Of a DNA stretch of 64,000 bases, positions 28,587 through 37,652 are shown piece by piece. This stretch comes from CAVYVZ01 sp963772065 (lineage in GTDB: Bacteria; Acidobacteriota; Vicinamibacteria; Vicinamibacterales; UBA2999): the NCBI GenBank assembly GCA_963772065.1, contig CAVYVZ010000004.1:496001-560000 (forward strand), read 5' to 3'. The notes below the pieces were generated by a model. It ran no database searches. It worked only from the letters and a program-made list of their open reading frames with translations, and was not told the DNA's origin. Numbering within the stretch: position 1 is the first letter of the stretch; each line of letters starts with the position of its first letter. Position numbers and translations under genes: made by a program.

Positions 28587-29954
28587 ATGCACCCCACCGC
28601 GGTCCTCGACGTCGTCGGCCTCACCGGCCGGCATCTCGGAGAGGACACGCCTCACCTGCGCGCCCTCGCGGGTGATGGCGGCGCCGCACCGCTCGAGACG
28701 ATCACACCGGCCGTCACTTGCTCCGCGCAAGCCACGCTCCTGACCGGAAGCATGCCGCGCGATCACGGCGTCGTCGGCAACGGGTGGTACTACCGCGATC
28801 TGGCGCAGGTGATGTTCTGGCGGCAGGCCAACCAGCTCGTACACGGCGAGAAAGTGTGGGAGGCAGCGCGCCGCCGCGATGGATCCCTGACGTGCGCGAA
28901 GCTGTTCTGGTGGTTCAACATGTACAGCTCGGCGGACTGGTCGGTGACGCCGCGGCCGCTCTATCCGGCGGATGGTCGAAAGATCCCGGACATCTATAGC
29001 GCTCCTCGAACGCTAGCCGACCGGCTGAAGGCAGAACTTGGCGAGTTCCCGTTCTTCAGCTTCTGGGGACCGCGGTCGGACATCAAGTCGAGCGAGTGGA
29101 TCGGCGAAGCGGCCATTCGCGTTGCCGAATGGCATCGTCCGACGTTGTCGCTCGTGTACCTGCCTCATCTCGACTACAACCTGCAGCGCCTGGGGCCGGA
29201 CGATCCCGCCGTGCGCGAGGATCTTCGCGCGATCGACCGGGTGTGCGGGCGCGTGATTGGCAGGTACCGCGAGCTCGGCTACCGCGTCATCGTCGTGTCG
29301 GAGTACGGCATCACGCGCGTGCGCGGACCGATTCACATCAATCGCGTGCTGCGCGAGGCGGGGCTGCTCGAGGTGCGCGAAGAGCTCGGGCTCGAGATGA
29401 TGGATGCCGGCGCGAGCGTCGCGTTCGCGGTGGCGGACCATCAAGTCGCCCACGTTTATGTGCGTGACCCCCATCGTCTTGGTGAGGTGCGCTCGGTTCT
29501 GCAGGGCGTTGACGGCATCGAGCGCGTGCTCGGCCGGGGCGAACAGGCCGACATCGGCCTCGATCACCACAACGCCGGCGAACTCGTTGCCGTTTCTCGA
29601 GCCGACCGCTGGTTCACGTACTACTACTGGCTGAACGATGAGGTCGCTCCGGATTTCGCGAGAACCGTCGACATCCATCGGAAGCCCGGATACGACCCGG
29701 CAGAGCTCTTCGTCGATCCGGCGATTGCGCTGCCGGCCATGAAGGTGGGGTGGATCCTGCTACGCAAAGCGCTCGGATTCCGCTATCTGATGGACGTCAT
29801 CCCGCTCGATGCGACGCTCGTCAGAGGATCACACGGTCGCGTCACCGACGATCCGGCTGACGGCCCGCTCGTCATCTCGAGCGAGCGCGCCGTCATCAGC
29901 GACCGTGTGCGGGCGACCGATGTGAAAGACCTGATCCTGGGGCACGTCTTCTAG
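28587..29954 (+). CDS. eboF: Alkaline phosphatase / type I phosphodiesterase family, EboF type
   Basis: 455 residues of the alkaline phosphatase superfamily (nucleotide pyrophosphatase/phosphodiesterase branch). The nucleophile threonine lies in ITPAVTCSAQATLLTG, followed by RDHGVVGNGWYYRD. PHLDYNLQRLGP and VVSEYGI give metal ligands, and DHHNAGELVAV holds the last histidines. No signal peptide, so probably cytoplasmic. An enzyme of this kind is a regular member of ebo loci. It converges with the ketopantoate reductase gene (4-bp overlap). Confidence 0.8.
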   Translation: MHPTAVLDVVGLTGRHLGEDTPHLRALAGDGGAAPLETITPAVTCSAQATLLTGSMPRDHGVVGNGWYYRDLAQVMFWRQANQLVHGEKVWEAARRRDGSLTCAKLFWWFNMYSSADWSVTPRPLYPADGRKIPDIYSAPRTLADRLKAELGEFPFFSFWGPRSDIKSSEWIGEAAIRVAEWHRPTLSLVYLPHLDYNLQRLGPDDPAVREDLRAIDRVCGRVIGRYRELGYRVIVVSEYGITRVRGPIHINRVLREAGLLEVREELGLEMMDAGASVAFAVADHQVAHVYVRDPHRLGEVRSVLQGVDGIERVLGRGEQADIGLDHHNAGELVAVSRADRWFTYYYWLNDEVAPDFARTVDIHRKPGYDPAELFVDPAIALPAMKVGWILLRKALGFRYLMDVIPLDATLVRGSHGRVTDDPADGPLVISSERAVISDRVRATDVKDLILGHVF

Positions 29955-30919
29955 CACGTCGCGGAACGTCGCTTCGCGGCGTCGAACTGTGCCTCGCGAA
30001 GCTTTACGAGCGCGAGGAGCGCCTGGTTGACGGGCGTGGCCACGCCCAGCTCGGCACCTCGCCGCACCACGAAACCGTTCAGCGCGTCGATCTCGGTCCG
30101 CTTTCGCCGGTCGAGATCCTGTGCGGTCGAGGCATAGACCTGTCCGACCTTTTCCGCGAAGCCGCACACCATCTGCGCGAAGTCGAGCGCCGGCAGCGAG
30201 ACACCGCCGGCCCGTGCCACGGCCACGCACTCCTCCACGACCTGACGTATCGTCTGGCGCGATTCGGGGATGGCGACAATGTCGCCGTAGGTGGCGTGCA
30301 CCACGGCGGAGATCGCGTTGAGCCCCGCGTTGGTGATGAGTTTGGTCCAGAGATCGGCCTCGATGGCCGCCGACACGCGACACGGAACGCCCGCCGCCTC
30401 GAACCAGGCCGACACGCGCGCCACGTCGGCATCGCGCGGCGGACCCGAGCGTTCCGGAAGGTCGCCGATGACGAGATCGCCGCGGCCCCGGTGCTCGACG
30501 CGACCTGGCGACGGCATCGAGCTGGCCACGTACACAACCGCGGCGATCGGATCGAGCGCCGCCGCGGCTCTCATTCGCTCCACGTTATCGACGCCGTTCT
30601 GGAGGCTGACGATCAATGCGTCGCCGCCGACATGCCGCGCAAGGTGTCGCGCTGTCTCTTCGGTGTCGAGGGTCTTCACCGTGAAGAGCACCAGATCGGC
30701 GTCGCGAGACGCGGAGATTTCAGTGGACGCCTCCACGGGGATGCTCTCCTGAAATGTGACGGCGTCGAGAAAGAGGCCGTCGCGCATCCACACGTCCACG
30801 TGCACCGGCCGCCCGATCAGGGTGACGCGGGCGCCCGCGCGGGCCAGCATCCCGCCGAAGTAACTGCCCACCGCACCGGCGCCGACGACCGCGACCCGAG
30901 GCCACGAACCTGAAGCCAT
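29951..30919 (-). CDS. 2-dehydropantoate 2-reductase family protein
   Basis: 322 residues of the ketopantoate reductase family: the NADP loop VAVVGAGAVGSYFGG, SLQNGVDN, and the catalytic lysine region ADLWTKLITNAGLNAISAV. It may be PanE of coenzyme A synthesis, but paralogues with other substrates are common, so I give no symbol. It starts 3 bp after eboC and shares its strand, so it is co-transcribed with eboE-eboC. That placement may mean it reduces an intermediate of the ebo-handled metabolite. Confidence 0.82.
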   Translation of the reverse strand: MASGSWPRVAVVGAGAVGSYFGGMLARAGARVTLIGRPVHVDVWMRDGLFLDAVTFQESIPVEASTEISASRDADLVLFTVKTLDTEETARHLARHVGGDALIVSLQNGVDNVERMRAAAALDPIAAVVYVASSMPSPGRVEHRGRGDLVIGDLPERSGPPRDADVARVSAWFEAAGVPCRVSAAIEADLWTKLITNAGLNAISAVVHATYGDIVAIPESRQTIRQVVEECVAVARAGGVSLPALDFAQMVCGFAEKVGQVYASTAQDLDRRKRTEIDALNGFVVRRGAELGVATPVNQALLALVKLREAQFDAAKRRSATC

Positions 30920-30921
30920 CC

Positions 30922-31650
30922 TTAGGTTCCGGGCGCCAGCCGTTGCGCCATCAAGGTCGCGGGGGCGGCCAGCACCGCGATCCCGGCAGTGCTCCAGCTA
31001 CCCGTCGCCACGACGATTAGGGTCGCGTCGATCACCGATATGCCGGCAATCAGCATCGCGACGTAGCGGCCGGACACGAGATCACGTTTCGCAATCTGCG
31101 AGAGCACGATCACGTACGCGGCAAGCGCCGCGGCTGCCCACAGCACCGACGCCGGGATCGATGTGGTGACGGCGGCGGCTGCGACGACATAGACGAACGC
31201 GCGGCACATGGCCATGACGACCGCGCTGAAGCGATCCCGCTTGTGGCGCCAGTTGTAATAGAGGATCAGTGCGGCGAGGACGGCGCCGTACATCGCCGCG
31301 GCGGTCCGCGAGCCACCAGCCTCCGCAACGGCCAGCAACACTTCGCCCGCAGCGAGCAGCACGAGACCGATTGCCATGACACGCTGCCGGTCCACCCATC
31401 CCGAGGGAATCGGACGCTCGGGGCGCGCGACGCGGTCGTGCTCCGCGTCGAAGGCGTCGTTGAGGAACATCCCGGCCGTGTAGAAGAGCGAGAGCGCTCC
31501 CGCCACCCAGGCAAGTCGAAGCGGCGGCGGCGCACCGAGCGCGATCGCCGCGCCAGCCAGGCAATTGCTCCACACGGTCGGGAGGTTCGAGACGCGGCCG
31601 AGCCTGAGATGGATTCGCCACGCCGGCGGCGCGGCGTTCACCCGAACCAT
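30922..31650 (-). CDS. eboC: UbiA-family prenyltransferase EboC
   Basis: 242 residues, eight to nine hydrophobic helices. The first aspartate motif of UbiA enzymes is seen as NDAFDAEHD, and a second, weaker one as SQIAKRDLVSG. LGRVSNLPTVWSN at the start is typical of EboC. The enzyme would attach or use a prenyl chain in the inner membrane. Its ATG at 31650 overlaps the eboE stop by one base (TGATG), showing coupling. Confidence 0.85.
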   Translation of the reverse strand: MVRVNAAPPAWRIHLRLGRVSNLPTVWSNCLAGAAIALGAPPPLRLAWVAGALSLFYTAGMFLNDAFDAEHDRVARPERPIPSGWVDRQRVMAIGLVLLAAGEVLLAVAEAGGSRTAAAMYGAVLAALILYYNWRHKRDRFSAVVMAMCRAFVYVVAAAAVTTSIPASVLWAAAALAAYVIVLSQIAKRDLVSGRYVAMLIAGISVIDATLIVVATGSWSTAGIAVLAAPATLMAQRLAPGT

Positions 31651-32849
31651 CACGCGATGCGATCGCGAACCCACGCGAGCTCGCGGGCAATCGCGGCGGG
31701 AAGATCGAGGGTGCGATACTCCGGCGCCAAAACGCTCCAGGTGTACGTCTCGACCTCGAGGTACGGGCAGAAGGCATCGTGCTTCAACAGCTCGAACAGG
31801 GCGAGCAGGTGGTCGTGCGTCGTGTCGAAACCCGGTGCGCGGTCCAGATAGATGGGCAGATGGAAATGAACACGCCACTCACGCGGCTCTCCACCGCGGA
31901 TCGCGGGCGATGCGAGCGCTTCAGGCAGATCGACGTACCGCGAGAGCTCCGTCCCGCTGCGCTCGACGACTTGATGCAGGTAGGTGCCCTCGGAAAATGG
32001 CGCTAGCGTCGCCGCCACGGCGGCCTCCCCGGCATCGAACGACACGTGCAGCCCGGAGCTGACCTGAATCTTCGCGATCTTGATGCCTGCGGCCACGAGC
32101 GATGCGACCGACGCGGCCGGTTCCTCGAACTGCACCGCCATGTGACATGCGTCGTAGCAGACGCCGAGGTGTCGCCGTACGTCGTCGAGCGTGACTCCCT
32201 TCGCGGCGGCACCGTCGAACAGCGACGATTGAAAGAAATCGATCGTCTCGGGCGTCGTCTCGAGCATGCATGCCGGTTCGGGCTCCAGTGCCAGCACGAT
32301 GGTACGGCCCGTGCGCGCTCGAAGCTCCACGAGCTCGGTCACATGGCGCAGCAGCATCTCGGCGATCCGTGTGACGTCGCCTCGTCCATCGAGCGCGGAC
32401 TTGAACGCCCCCGGCACCGTGCTCACGCTCCCTTCGAGCCCCGCTTCCTCGGGGAGCAGCGACGCCAAGATCCGTGCGAGCCGTGCCGTGTACGCGAGAC
32501 GCCGCTCGTCGCGCCAATCGGGCAGGTAGACCTGTTCCTTGACGCGCTGACCGTGAAAGGCGCCGTACGGAAACCCGTTGATCGTGAAGACGTAGTAGTT
32601 ACCCTCGGCGAGAAAGTCGCGGAATCCCGCCAGCCGATCTGGTCGCTCCAGTTCCTCTGCTGCCGCTGCCGACAGCCGAAGACCGATCCCGAAAGGGCCG
32701 TCGTGCGCGAGGTGGCGCCGAACTGCCGGCAAATGGGATGCGAGACTCGCGAGCACTTCCTCCCACGTTTCTCCCGGATGAATGTTGGAGCAGTACGTGA
32801 GGTGAAAGGGTCCGCCAACCTTCAAGATGGCCTCACCGTAGCCGAACAC
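31650..32849 (-). CDS. eboE: Metabolite traffic protein EboE
   Basis: 399-residue protein of the xylose-isomerase-like TIM-barrel fold. It starts with GGPFHLTYCSNIHPGETWEE, the opening that marks EboE, and holds LALEPEPACMLET, GVCYDACHMAVQFEEP and VHFHLPIYLDRAPGFDTTHD with the expected glutamate and histidine ligands. The start is a GTG at 32849. First gene of the minus-strand eboE-eboC-reductase group and divergent from eboD. Confidence 0.88.
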   Translation of the reverse strand: MFGYGEAILKVGGPFHLTYCSNIHPGETWEEVLASLASHLPAVRRHLAHDGPFGIGLRLSAAAAEELERPDRLAGFRDFLAEGNYYVFTINGFPYGAFHGQRVKEQVYLPDWRDERRLAYTARLARILASLLPEEAGLEGSVSTVPGAFKSALDGRGDVTRIAEMLLRHVTELVELRARTGRTIVLALEPEPACMLETTPETIDFFQSSLFDGAAAKGVTLDDVRRHLGVCYDACHMAVQFEEPAASVASLVAAGIKIAKIQVSSGLHVSFDAGEAAVAATLAPFSEGTYLHQVVERSGTELSRYVDLPEALASPAIRGGEPREWRVHFHLPIYLDRAPGFDTTHDHLLALFELLKHDAFCPYLEVETYTWSVLAPEYRTLDLPAAIARELAWVRDRIA

Positions 32850-33000
32850 CGCGAGTCACGCAACCGGTGAAAGGGAACGAAATGTCTGCCTGACGAATAA
32901 CTTCTGGATATCACCTATACAGACAAACGCGCATTTGCCCGTAACCGAGGAGCAACGGACAGGTCAGCCATGGCAGTCCAATTGCTACCCCGGCCGTGCG

Positions 33001-34197
33001 GTGCTCCCTTCCTCATACGGATTCTCGATTCCATTTCAGTTTCCGGTTGCCTTCACGAGCGGGGTGTGGCGAGCGGACAATCCGCTCTTCGTCGACATCA
33101 TCCGGCGGCTCGAACCCGACCGGCGCCACCGCGTGCTCGTCGTAGTCGACGACCAGGTCGCGCGGGTGCAGCCGTGGCTCGTCGCCGACATCAAAACCTA
33201 TTTCGCCGCATGGCCGGAGGCGCTCGAGCTCGTCGCGCCGCCGGTCCTGGTCCCCGGCGGCGAAGCCGTGAAGAACGACATCACGCATTGCTTCCGGCTG
33301 CTGCAGTGGATCAACGAGACCGGGTTGGATCGCCAGTCGTTCGTCGTCGTGATCGGCGGTGGCGCGGTCCTCGACATGACGTCGTTTGCGGCGGCGATCG
33401 CGCATCGCAGCGTGCGTATCGTGCGGCTCCCGACCACCGTCCTCTCGCAGGCGGATTCGGGCATTGCCGTCAAGAACGGTCTCAACCTGTTCGGCAAGAA
33501 GAATTTCATCGGCACATTCGTTCCGCCATTTGCCGTGCTGAACGATTCGGACTTTCTGGAATCGCTCGATCGGAGGGACAAGATCGCGGGCGTGGCGGAG
33601 GCGATCAAGGTTGCCCTTCTCCGCGATCCCGACTTCTATCAGTTCCTCGAAGGGCATGCCGATCAGATTGCGGGCGGCGACTGCGCGATTCTCGCGGCGC
33701 TGATTCGACGCTCGGCGGAGCTGCACCTCCTGCACATCTGCGGGAATGGCGATCCGTTCGAGCTCGGGAGCGCACGGCCGCTCGATTTCGGCCATTGGGC
33801 GGCGCACAAGCTCGAAGCGCTCTCCGCGCACCGCTTGCGTCACGGCGAAGCGGTTGCGATCGGCATGGCGCTCGATCTCACGTACGCCTCGCTGATGGGC
33901 CATCTCGGCTCGGAGACGGTCAGCCGCGTGCTCGGCCTCCTCGAAGCGGTGGGCTTTCAGCTCTGGGATGACGCCCTCGTCGAGCGCGATCCATCCGGGC
34001 GCTTTGCCTTGATCGAGGGGCTGCGGGAGTTCCGGGAGCACCTCGGTGGCGAGCTGCATGTGACGCTGATTCGCGGCATCGGCGACAGCTTCGAGGTCAC
34101 CGCCATGGACGAATCGGTCGTGCGACGATCGATCGAGTCCCTTGCGCGCCGCGCCAAGCCTGCTCACGCGGTGGCGGCGCAGCGACGCCGCGCCTAG
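33001..34197 (+). CDS. eboD: 3-dehydroquinate synthase-like protein EboD
   Basis: About 398 residues of the dehydroquinate synthase fold: VVVIGGGAVLDMTSFAAA (NAD loop), LPTTVLSQADSGIAVKNG, then NFIGTFVPPFAVLND and histidine ligands in RPLDFGHWAAHK and HRLRHGEAVAIGM. In ebo loci this paralogue is distinct from the shikimate-pathway AroB. The start is uncertain: I use the GTG at 33001 (VLPSSYGFSIPFQFPVAF) because homology begins just after; a TTG at 32935 keeps the frame open, and the only ATG with a possible GAGGAG site (32970) is out of frame. It is divergent from eboE. Confidence 0.82.
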   Translation: MLPSSYGFSIPFQFPVAFTSGVWRADNPLFVDIIRRLEPDRRHRVLVVVDDQVARVQPWLVADIKTYFAAWPEALELVAPPVLVPGGEAVKNDITHCFRLLQWINETGLDRQSFVVVIGGGAVLDMTSFAAAIAHRSVRIVRLPTTVLSQADSGIAVKNGLNLFGKKNFIGTFVPPFAVLNDSDFLESLDRRDKIAGVAEAIKVALLRDPDFYQFLEGHADQIAGGDCAILAALIRRSAELHLLHICGNGDPFELGSARPLDFGHWAAHKLEALSAHRLRHGEAVAIGMALDLTYASLMGHLGSETVSRVLGLLEAVGFQLWDDALVERDPSGRFALIEGLREFREHLGGELHVTLIRGIGDSFEVTAMDESVVRRSIESLARRAKPAHAVAAQRRRA

Positions 34198-35039
34198 CTC
34201 CAGTACAGAATCTTCTGCCGGTCCTTGTCGAGCGCAAGGAACCCGCCCATCGTCACGCGCGCACGTGGACCGACGATGCGATCGACGCGGTGCAGACAGC
34301 GTCCCGACGCGAGCAGGAAGAGATCTCCCGATTCCATGGTGAAGCGCGCCGAGTGATAGCGCTGCTCGATCGCGGGAAGATCCCACGAAAAGCCGTTGGG
34401 CATCTTCGGCGCATCGGGTGTGGTCGGCGTGACGCCGTACACGAAGAGGTCGCCTCCCACGTCGGGCCGCTGCAGCGTCACCACGTAGCTCACGAGCGTT
34501 CGCGTATCGAGCTGCGGCGTGAGGTCGCTGTAGAGCGGAAGTGGATAGTGATAGTCGTGGTGCAGCCCGATCTGTTTCCCGTCGGCCAGACGGCGCACCG
34601 TGAACGGCACGTAGCGCCGGCCGTCGGACGCCTGCGCGATCGTCACCGGCCGGCCTCCTGAGAACCGCTGCAGCGCATGCTGGATCTGCTGCAGCGGATC
34701 GAAGCCGTCGTCGAACACCGCCGTCGAGGCACGATGCTGCGCCGCGCTCGTCAGATACTCGTCGAGCGACGCGCCGCGGGGATTCTGATAGGTCGGCGTC
34801 GCGGGCGTGTCGGTGCCGAGGAGCTCGATATCCTCGACGGGCATCTTCTGATTCGGCCGCGCCCATTCGGGCGCGCCGTCGCCGCGATCGAGGCGTTCAC
34901 CCGCATCGGCCAGCGGCTGCACCGGCAGCGCGCGCCGCGCCACGACGACGTCGAGCTTGTCCTCATAGAGATCTTCGATCGCGTTGCTCACACCGCGTGC
35001 ATCATCGGCGGCAATTTCAACGGAGCGTACTGTTCTCAC
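34194..35039 (-). CDS. 2-oxoglutarate/Fe(II)-dependent oxygenase-like protein
   Basis: 281 residues with the double-stranded beta-helix of the prolyl-hydroxylase group. The iron triad appears as HHD (in IGLHHDYHYP) and a distal histidine in GRCLHRVDRIVG, followed by the 2-oxoglutarate arginine in PRARVTMGGF. The substrate is unknown. It converges on eboD with a 4-bp overlap. Whether it belongs functionally with the ebo locus is open. Confidence 0.75.
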   Translation of the reverse strand: MRTVRSVEIAADDARGVSNAIEDLYEDKLDVVVARRALPVQPLADAGERLDRGDGAPEWARPNQKMPVEDIELLGTDTPATPTYQNPRGASLDEYLTSAAQHRASTAVFDDGFDPLQQIQHALQRFSGGRPVTIAQASDGRRYVPFTVRRLADGKQIGLHHDYHYPLPLYSDLTPQLDTRTLVSYVVTLQRPDVGGDLFVYGVTPTTPDAPKMPNGFSWDLPAIEQRYHSARFTMESGDLFLLASGRCLHRVDRIVGPRARVTMGGFLALDKDRQKILYWS

Positions 35040-35136
35040 ACGAACCTCCTGGCGATCGCGCTCGAGTTTTGTCGCGGGAGACTCATTGTCGTAGCAACGA
35101 AGCGTCCTTACAAGGCAGCGCTCTCAGCTGACTAAA

Positions 35137-35247
35137 GTCTGCCCATCGAATGTCTAAAAAATAAGCAAAACATGCCTTGACTTGAGTGCTCGAGCTGTTC
35201 AGAATCTGCCCACATTCTTCAAGCTCATTCGCACTGCTGGGCAGACT
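35137..35247. promoter_or_regulatory. Promoter region with three TCTGCCCA boxes
   Basis: AGTCTGCCCA at 35137-35146 is repeated in perfect inverted form at 35238-35247, and a further direct copy, TCTGCCCA, lies at 35205-35212. A possible sigma-70 promoter sits between: TTGACT at 35177-35182 and CAGAAT at 35200-35205, spacing 17 bp, with the middle box abutting the -10. This looks like an operator array controlling the dockerin-protein gene downstream. Confidence 0.45.
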
Positions 35248-35308
35248 CTAGGCAACGCATGCGTCGCGCTTGCTGAGGCACGAAAGCCAAACGGACGGAG
35301 ACGAAAAG

Positions 35309-37385
35309 ATGATCAACTTGATTCGGCATAGGCGCGGAGTACAGCACGGCGTCCTGGCGCTGGTGCTTCTCCTCACGGCGTCAGCCGCGTCTGCAGAGAC
35401 GCTGCTGATGCCGAAACGCGACTATCTCATGGGCGCAAGCGAGGTCGTGTGGGGCATCACCACGCTGCCGAATGCGGGCAGCACGTACACGATCGACTTT
35501 GGCGATGCATCGTCAGTGGGTCCGTTGCCGTTGACGGACCGTTCGTACATCAATGCGAACCACACGTACACGTCCGCCGGTGTCCGCACCATCACGCTCA
35601 CGGTGACGCCCGCGGTCGGCCCGGCCGAAGTGACGACGGTGCAGGTGCAGGTCTTCGACGGCAGCGTGCTCTCCGCCGAGAATCTTCGCAACCTGAATAA
35701 GAACCGCGCCATCCACAACGGCTTCCGTTATCTGTGGTTCTCGCAGGCGAACCGGACGAACTTCGACACGGTGCACGTGACGAACTGGGGCGGCCACGTC
35801 AGGTCGTATACCGCTCTGACCGTTCTCGCGCTGATGAACCACGGCTTCACCCTGCCGAACAACAACAGCGTGCCTGTCGGCCTGCTGCAGAAATATCTCG
35901 TCCGTCGAGGGCTGAACTACGTCCTGACCGAGATTCGCCAGCTCACCCTCACCGCGCAACCCGCAGGTGATCCGTGCGTGAACGTGAGTGACGCGCCTGC
36001 ACCCTGCCAGGGCATGCAAGAGGCGTTTGAAAACCAAGGCTACTCGACGGCAGTCATCGTGTTGCCGTTCGCAGCGAGTGGCGCGCTGGCGCGTACCGTC
36101 GATCCCGCGGAGACTGCCGGCGCAGCCAGCTGCGGCGGCGGTCAGCCGGCAGAGGGTTGCGTCCACGGAAAGAGCTTGGGCGATGTTCTTCAGCGGCTCA
36201 TTAACTCGATCGCGTGGGGCCAGCAGGACGCCGGCATCGGGCAAGGTGGTTGGATCTACTCGTTCAATTCCTCGCAGTCCGACGGCTCGACGGTCGGGTG
36301 GGACATGCTCGCACTGCTCGACGCCTCGGCAGCGGGCACCACGATTCCGGGATTCGTGCAGAGTGAATTCGGGAACAACGCGCTGCCGCAGGGTCTCAAC
36401 ACCGACGGCTCGTTCGATTACCGCGCGGACAACAACCCGGCACCCGGCTCGGGCAACCCGAACCTGGCGAAGGCCGGGATTGCCCTCCAGGGCCTCTTCT
36501 TCGCAGGCGCGGCATCCAACGATCCGCGAGTGGCAGCGTCGGCGCAGTACATCAGCGATCGGTGGAATTCGACGGCGCTCGGCCAGCAGTTCCATTGCAC
36601 CAATGGAACGATCAACAAGGGCTGCGCGTACCGGAATGTTCAACGCATTCAAAGGGCTGAAGCTGTACGGCATCCAGACTCTGCCTGGTGTGGGCCGCGC
36701 CGCCGGTCCGGGGCCGATTCCGGCGGACGACTGGCACGCGGATCTCGAGGACTGGCTGGTCACGAACCAGGTCAATCCAACGCTGAACAACGGAGGGCAC
36801 TGGGGCGCCGGCAATCCGCTCTCCTTCTCGTGCTGCGGCGCCGCGACCGCGGAGATCTCGACCGCCATCGCCGAGCTGATCCTCGCGCCGGTCGCGTTGA
36901 TTCAGCCGGATCCGGGGTTGTTCTCGACCGTCGGTCTCGCGCCGGTGACAGCGACGAACGCGGTGGGCAGCAACCACACCGTCACCGCCACGGCGACGAG
37001 CTCGGGCGGCCAGCCCGTGCCGGGAGCCACCGTGGTGTTCAGGGTGCTCACCGGACCCAACACGGGTGCTCAGGGCCAGGCCGTTACCAACACGTCTGGC
37101 CAGGCGGCGTTCACCTATAGCAGCACCGTTGCCGGCACCGACACGATTCAGGCGTTCATCGGGACGCTCGGGTCGAACGTGGTCAGCAAGACGTGGGTCC
37201 GCAAGTGCGACGCCGACGTCGACAACGACGTCGACAGCGCGGACCTCCTGATCATCAGGAACGCGAACGGTCAGGCGGCAAGTTCCGCGCTCGACCCGCG
37301 CGACGGGAACAGCGACGGCAACATCAACGTCGCCGACGCGCGGTACTGCCAGCTGCGGTGCACGCGTCCGGCCTGCGCGCAGTAG
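35309..37385 (+). CDS. Secreted PKD / terpene-cyclase-like / Ig-like / dockerin-like protein (frameshifted)
   Basis: 691 residues after removing one base of GTACC at 36628-36632 (restoring GCAYGMFNAFKGLKLYG). Order: signal peptide (GVLALVLLLTASAASA); PKD-like domain (about 35-115, YTIDFGDASS and NHTYTSAGVRTITLTV); an alpha-helical domain of about 400 residues rich in FRYLWFS and GGWIYSF motifs, resembling squalene-hopene-cyclase repeats; a bacterial Ig-like/invasin domain (about 545-640, TVTATATSSGGQPVPGATVV); and a C-terminal EF-hand pair (DADVDNDVDSADLL and DGNSDGNINVADARYCQ) as in dockerin type I. GGAG precedes the ATG. Exported and probably surface-assembled; no catalytic motif recognised. 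Confidence 0.72.
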
Positions 37386-37401
37386 GCAGTAAGACCGACC
37401 G

Positions 37402-37428
37402 GAGGGCGCGCCGATGTGGCGTGCCCTC
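37402..37428 (+). terminator. Strong hairpin after the dockerin-like gene
   Basis: GAGGGCGCGCC and GGCGTGCCCTC pair over 11 bp (one G-U) around the loop GATGT, 17 bp after the stop. No T-run follows, so termination would need another factor. The remaining 220 bp up to the next gene hold only the possible promoter listed separately. Confidence 0.5.
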
Positions 37429-37560
37429 TAGTCATCCGCGCGCGGGAAAGAATGAATAAAGTCGCCGTGGAAGCAGAACCCAAGGCCGCGGCGGCGAGGC
37501 GGAAAAAGCTATCTGACTGATTCGTAACGAGTTAAAGGATTCATCAGCGCGGTTGAGAGC

Positions 37561-37576
37561 GGGAAGGCATTTTGCT
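37561..37576 (+). promoter_or_regulatory. Possible sigma-54 -24/-12 promoter
   Basis: GGGAAGGCATTTTGCT has GG and GC separated by ten bases with TTGCT at the -12 side, partly matching TGGCACG-N4-TTGCA. It is 77 bp upstream of the PEP-CTERM gene. PEP-CTERM genes in other bacteria are known to use RpoN through PrsK/PrsR; here it is a weak match. Confidence 0.3.
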
Positions 37577-37652
37577 CCGTGTGGCCCAGCTCAGCTCACG
37601 AAAGCAGTAAAACGGCGGCGATGCCTCTCTATCGTTCTTTGGAGACAAAGAT

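Noticed and set aside
30922..31878. A longer eboC starting at 31878
   Set aside because: The extra 76 codons overlap eboE in another frame; the ATG at 31650 gives the TGATG junction and the family N-terminus.
33013..34197. A long minus-strand frame opposite eboD
   Set aside because: eboD is clearly conserved on the + strand. The part of the frame beyond 34197 overlaps the 2OG oxygenase, which uses another frame.
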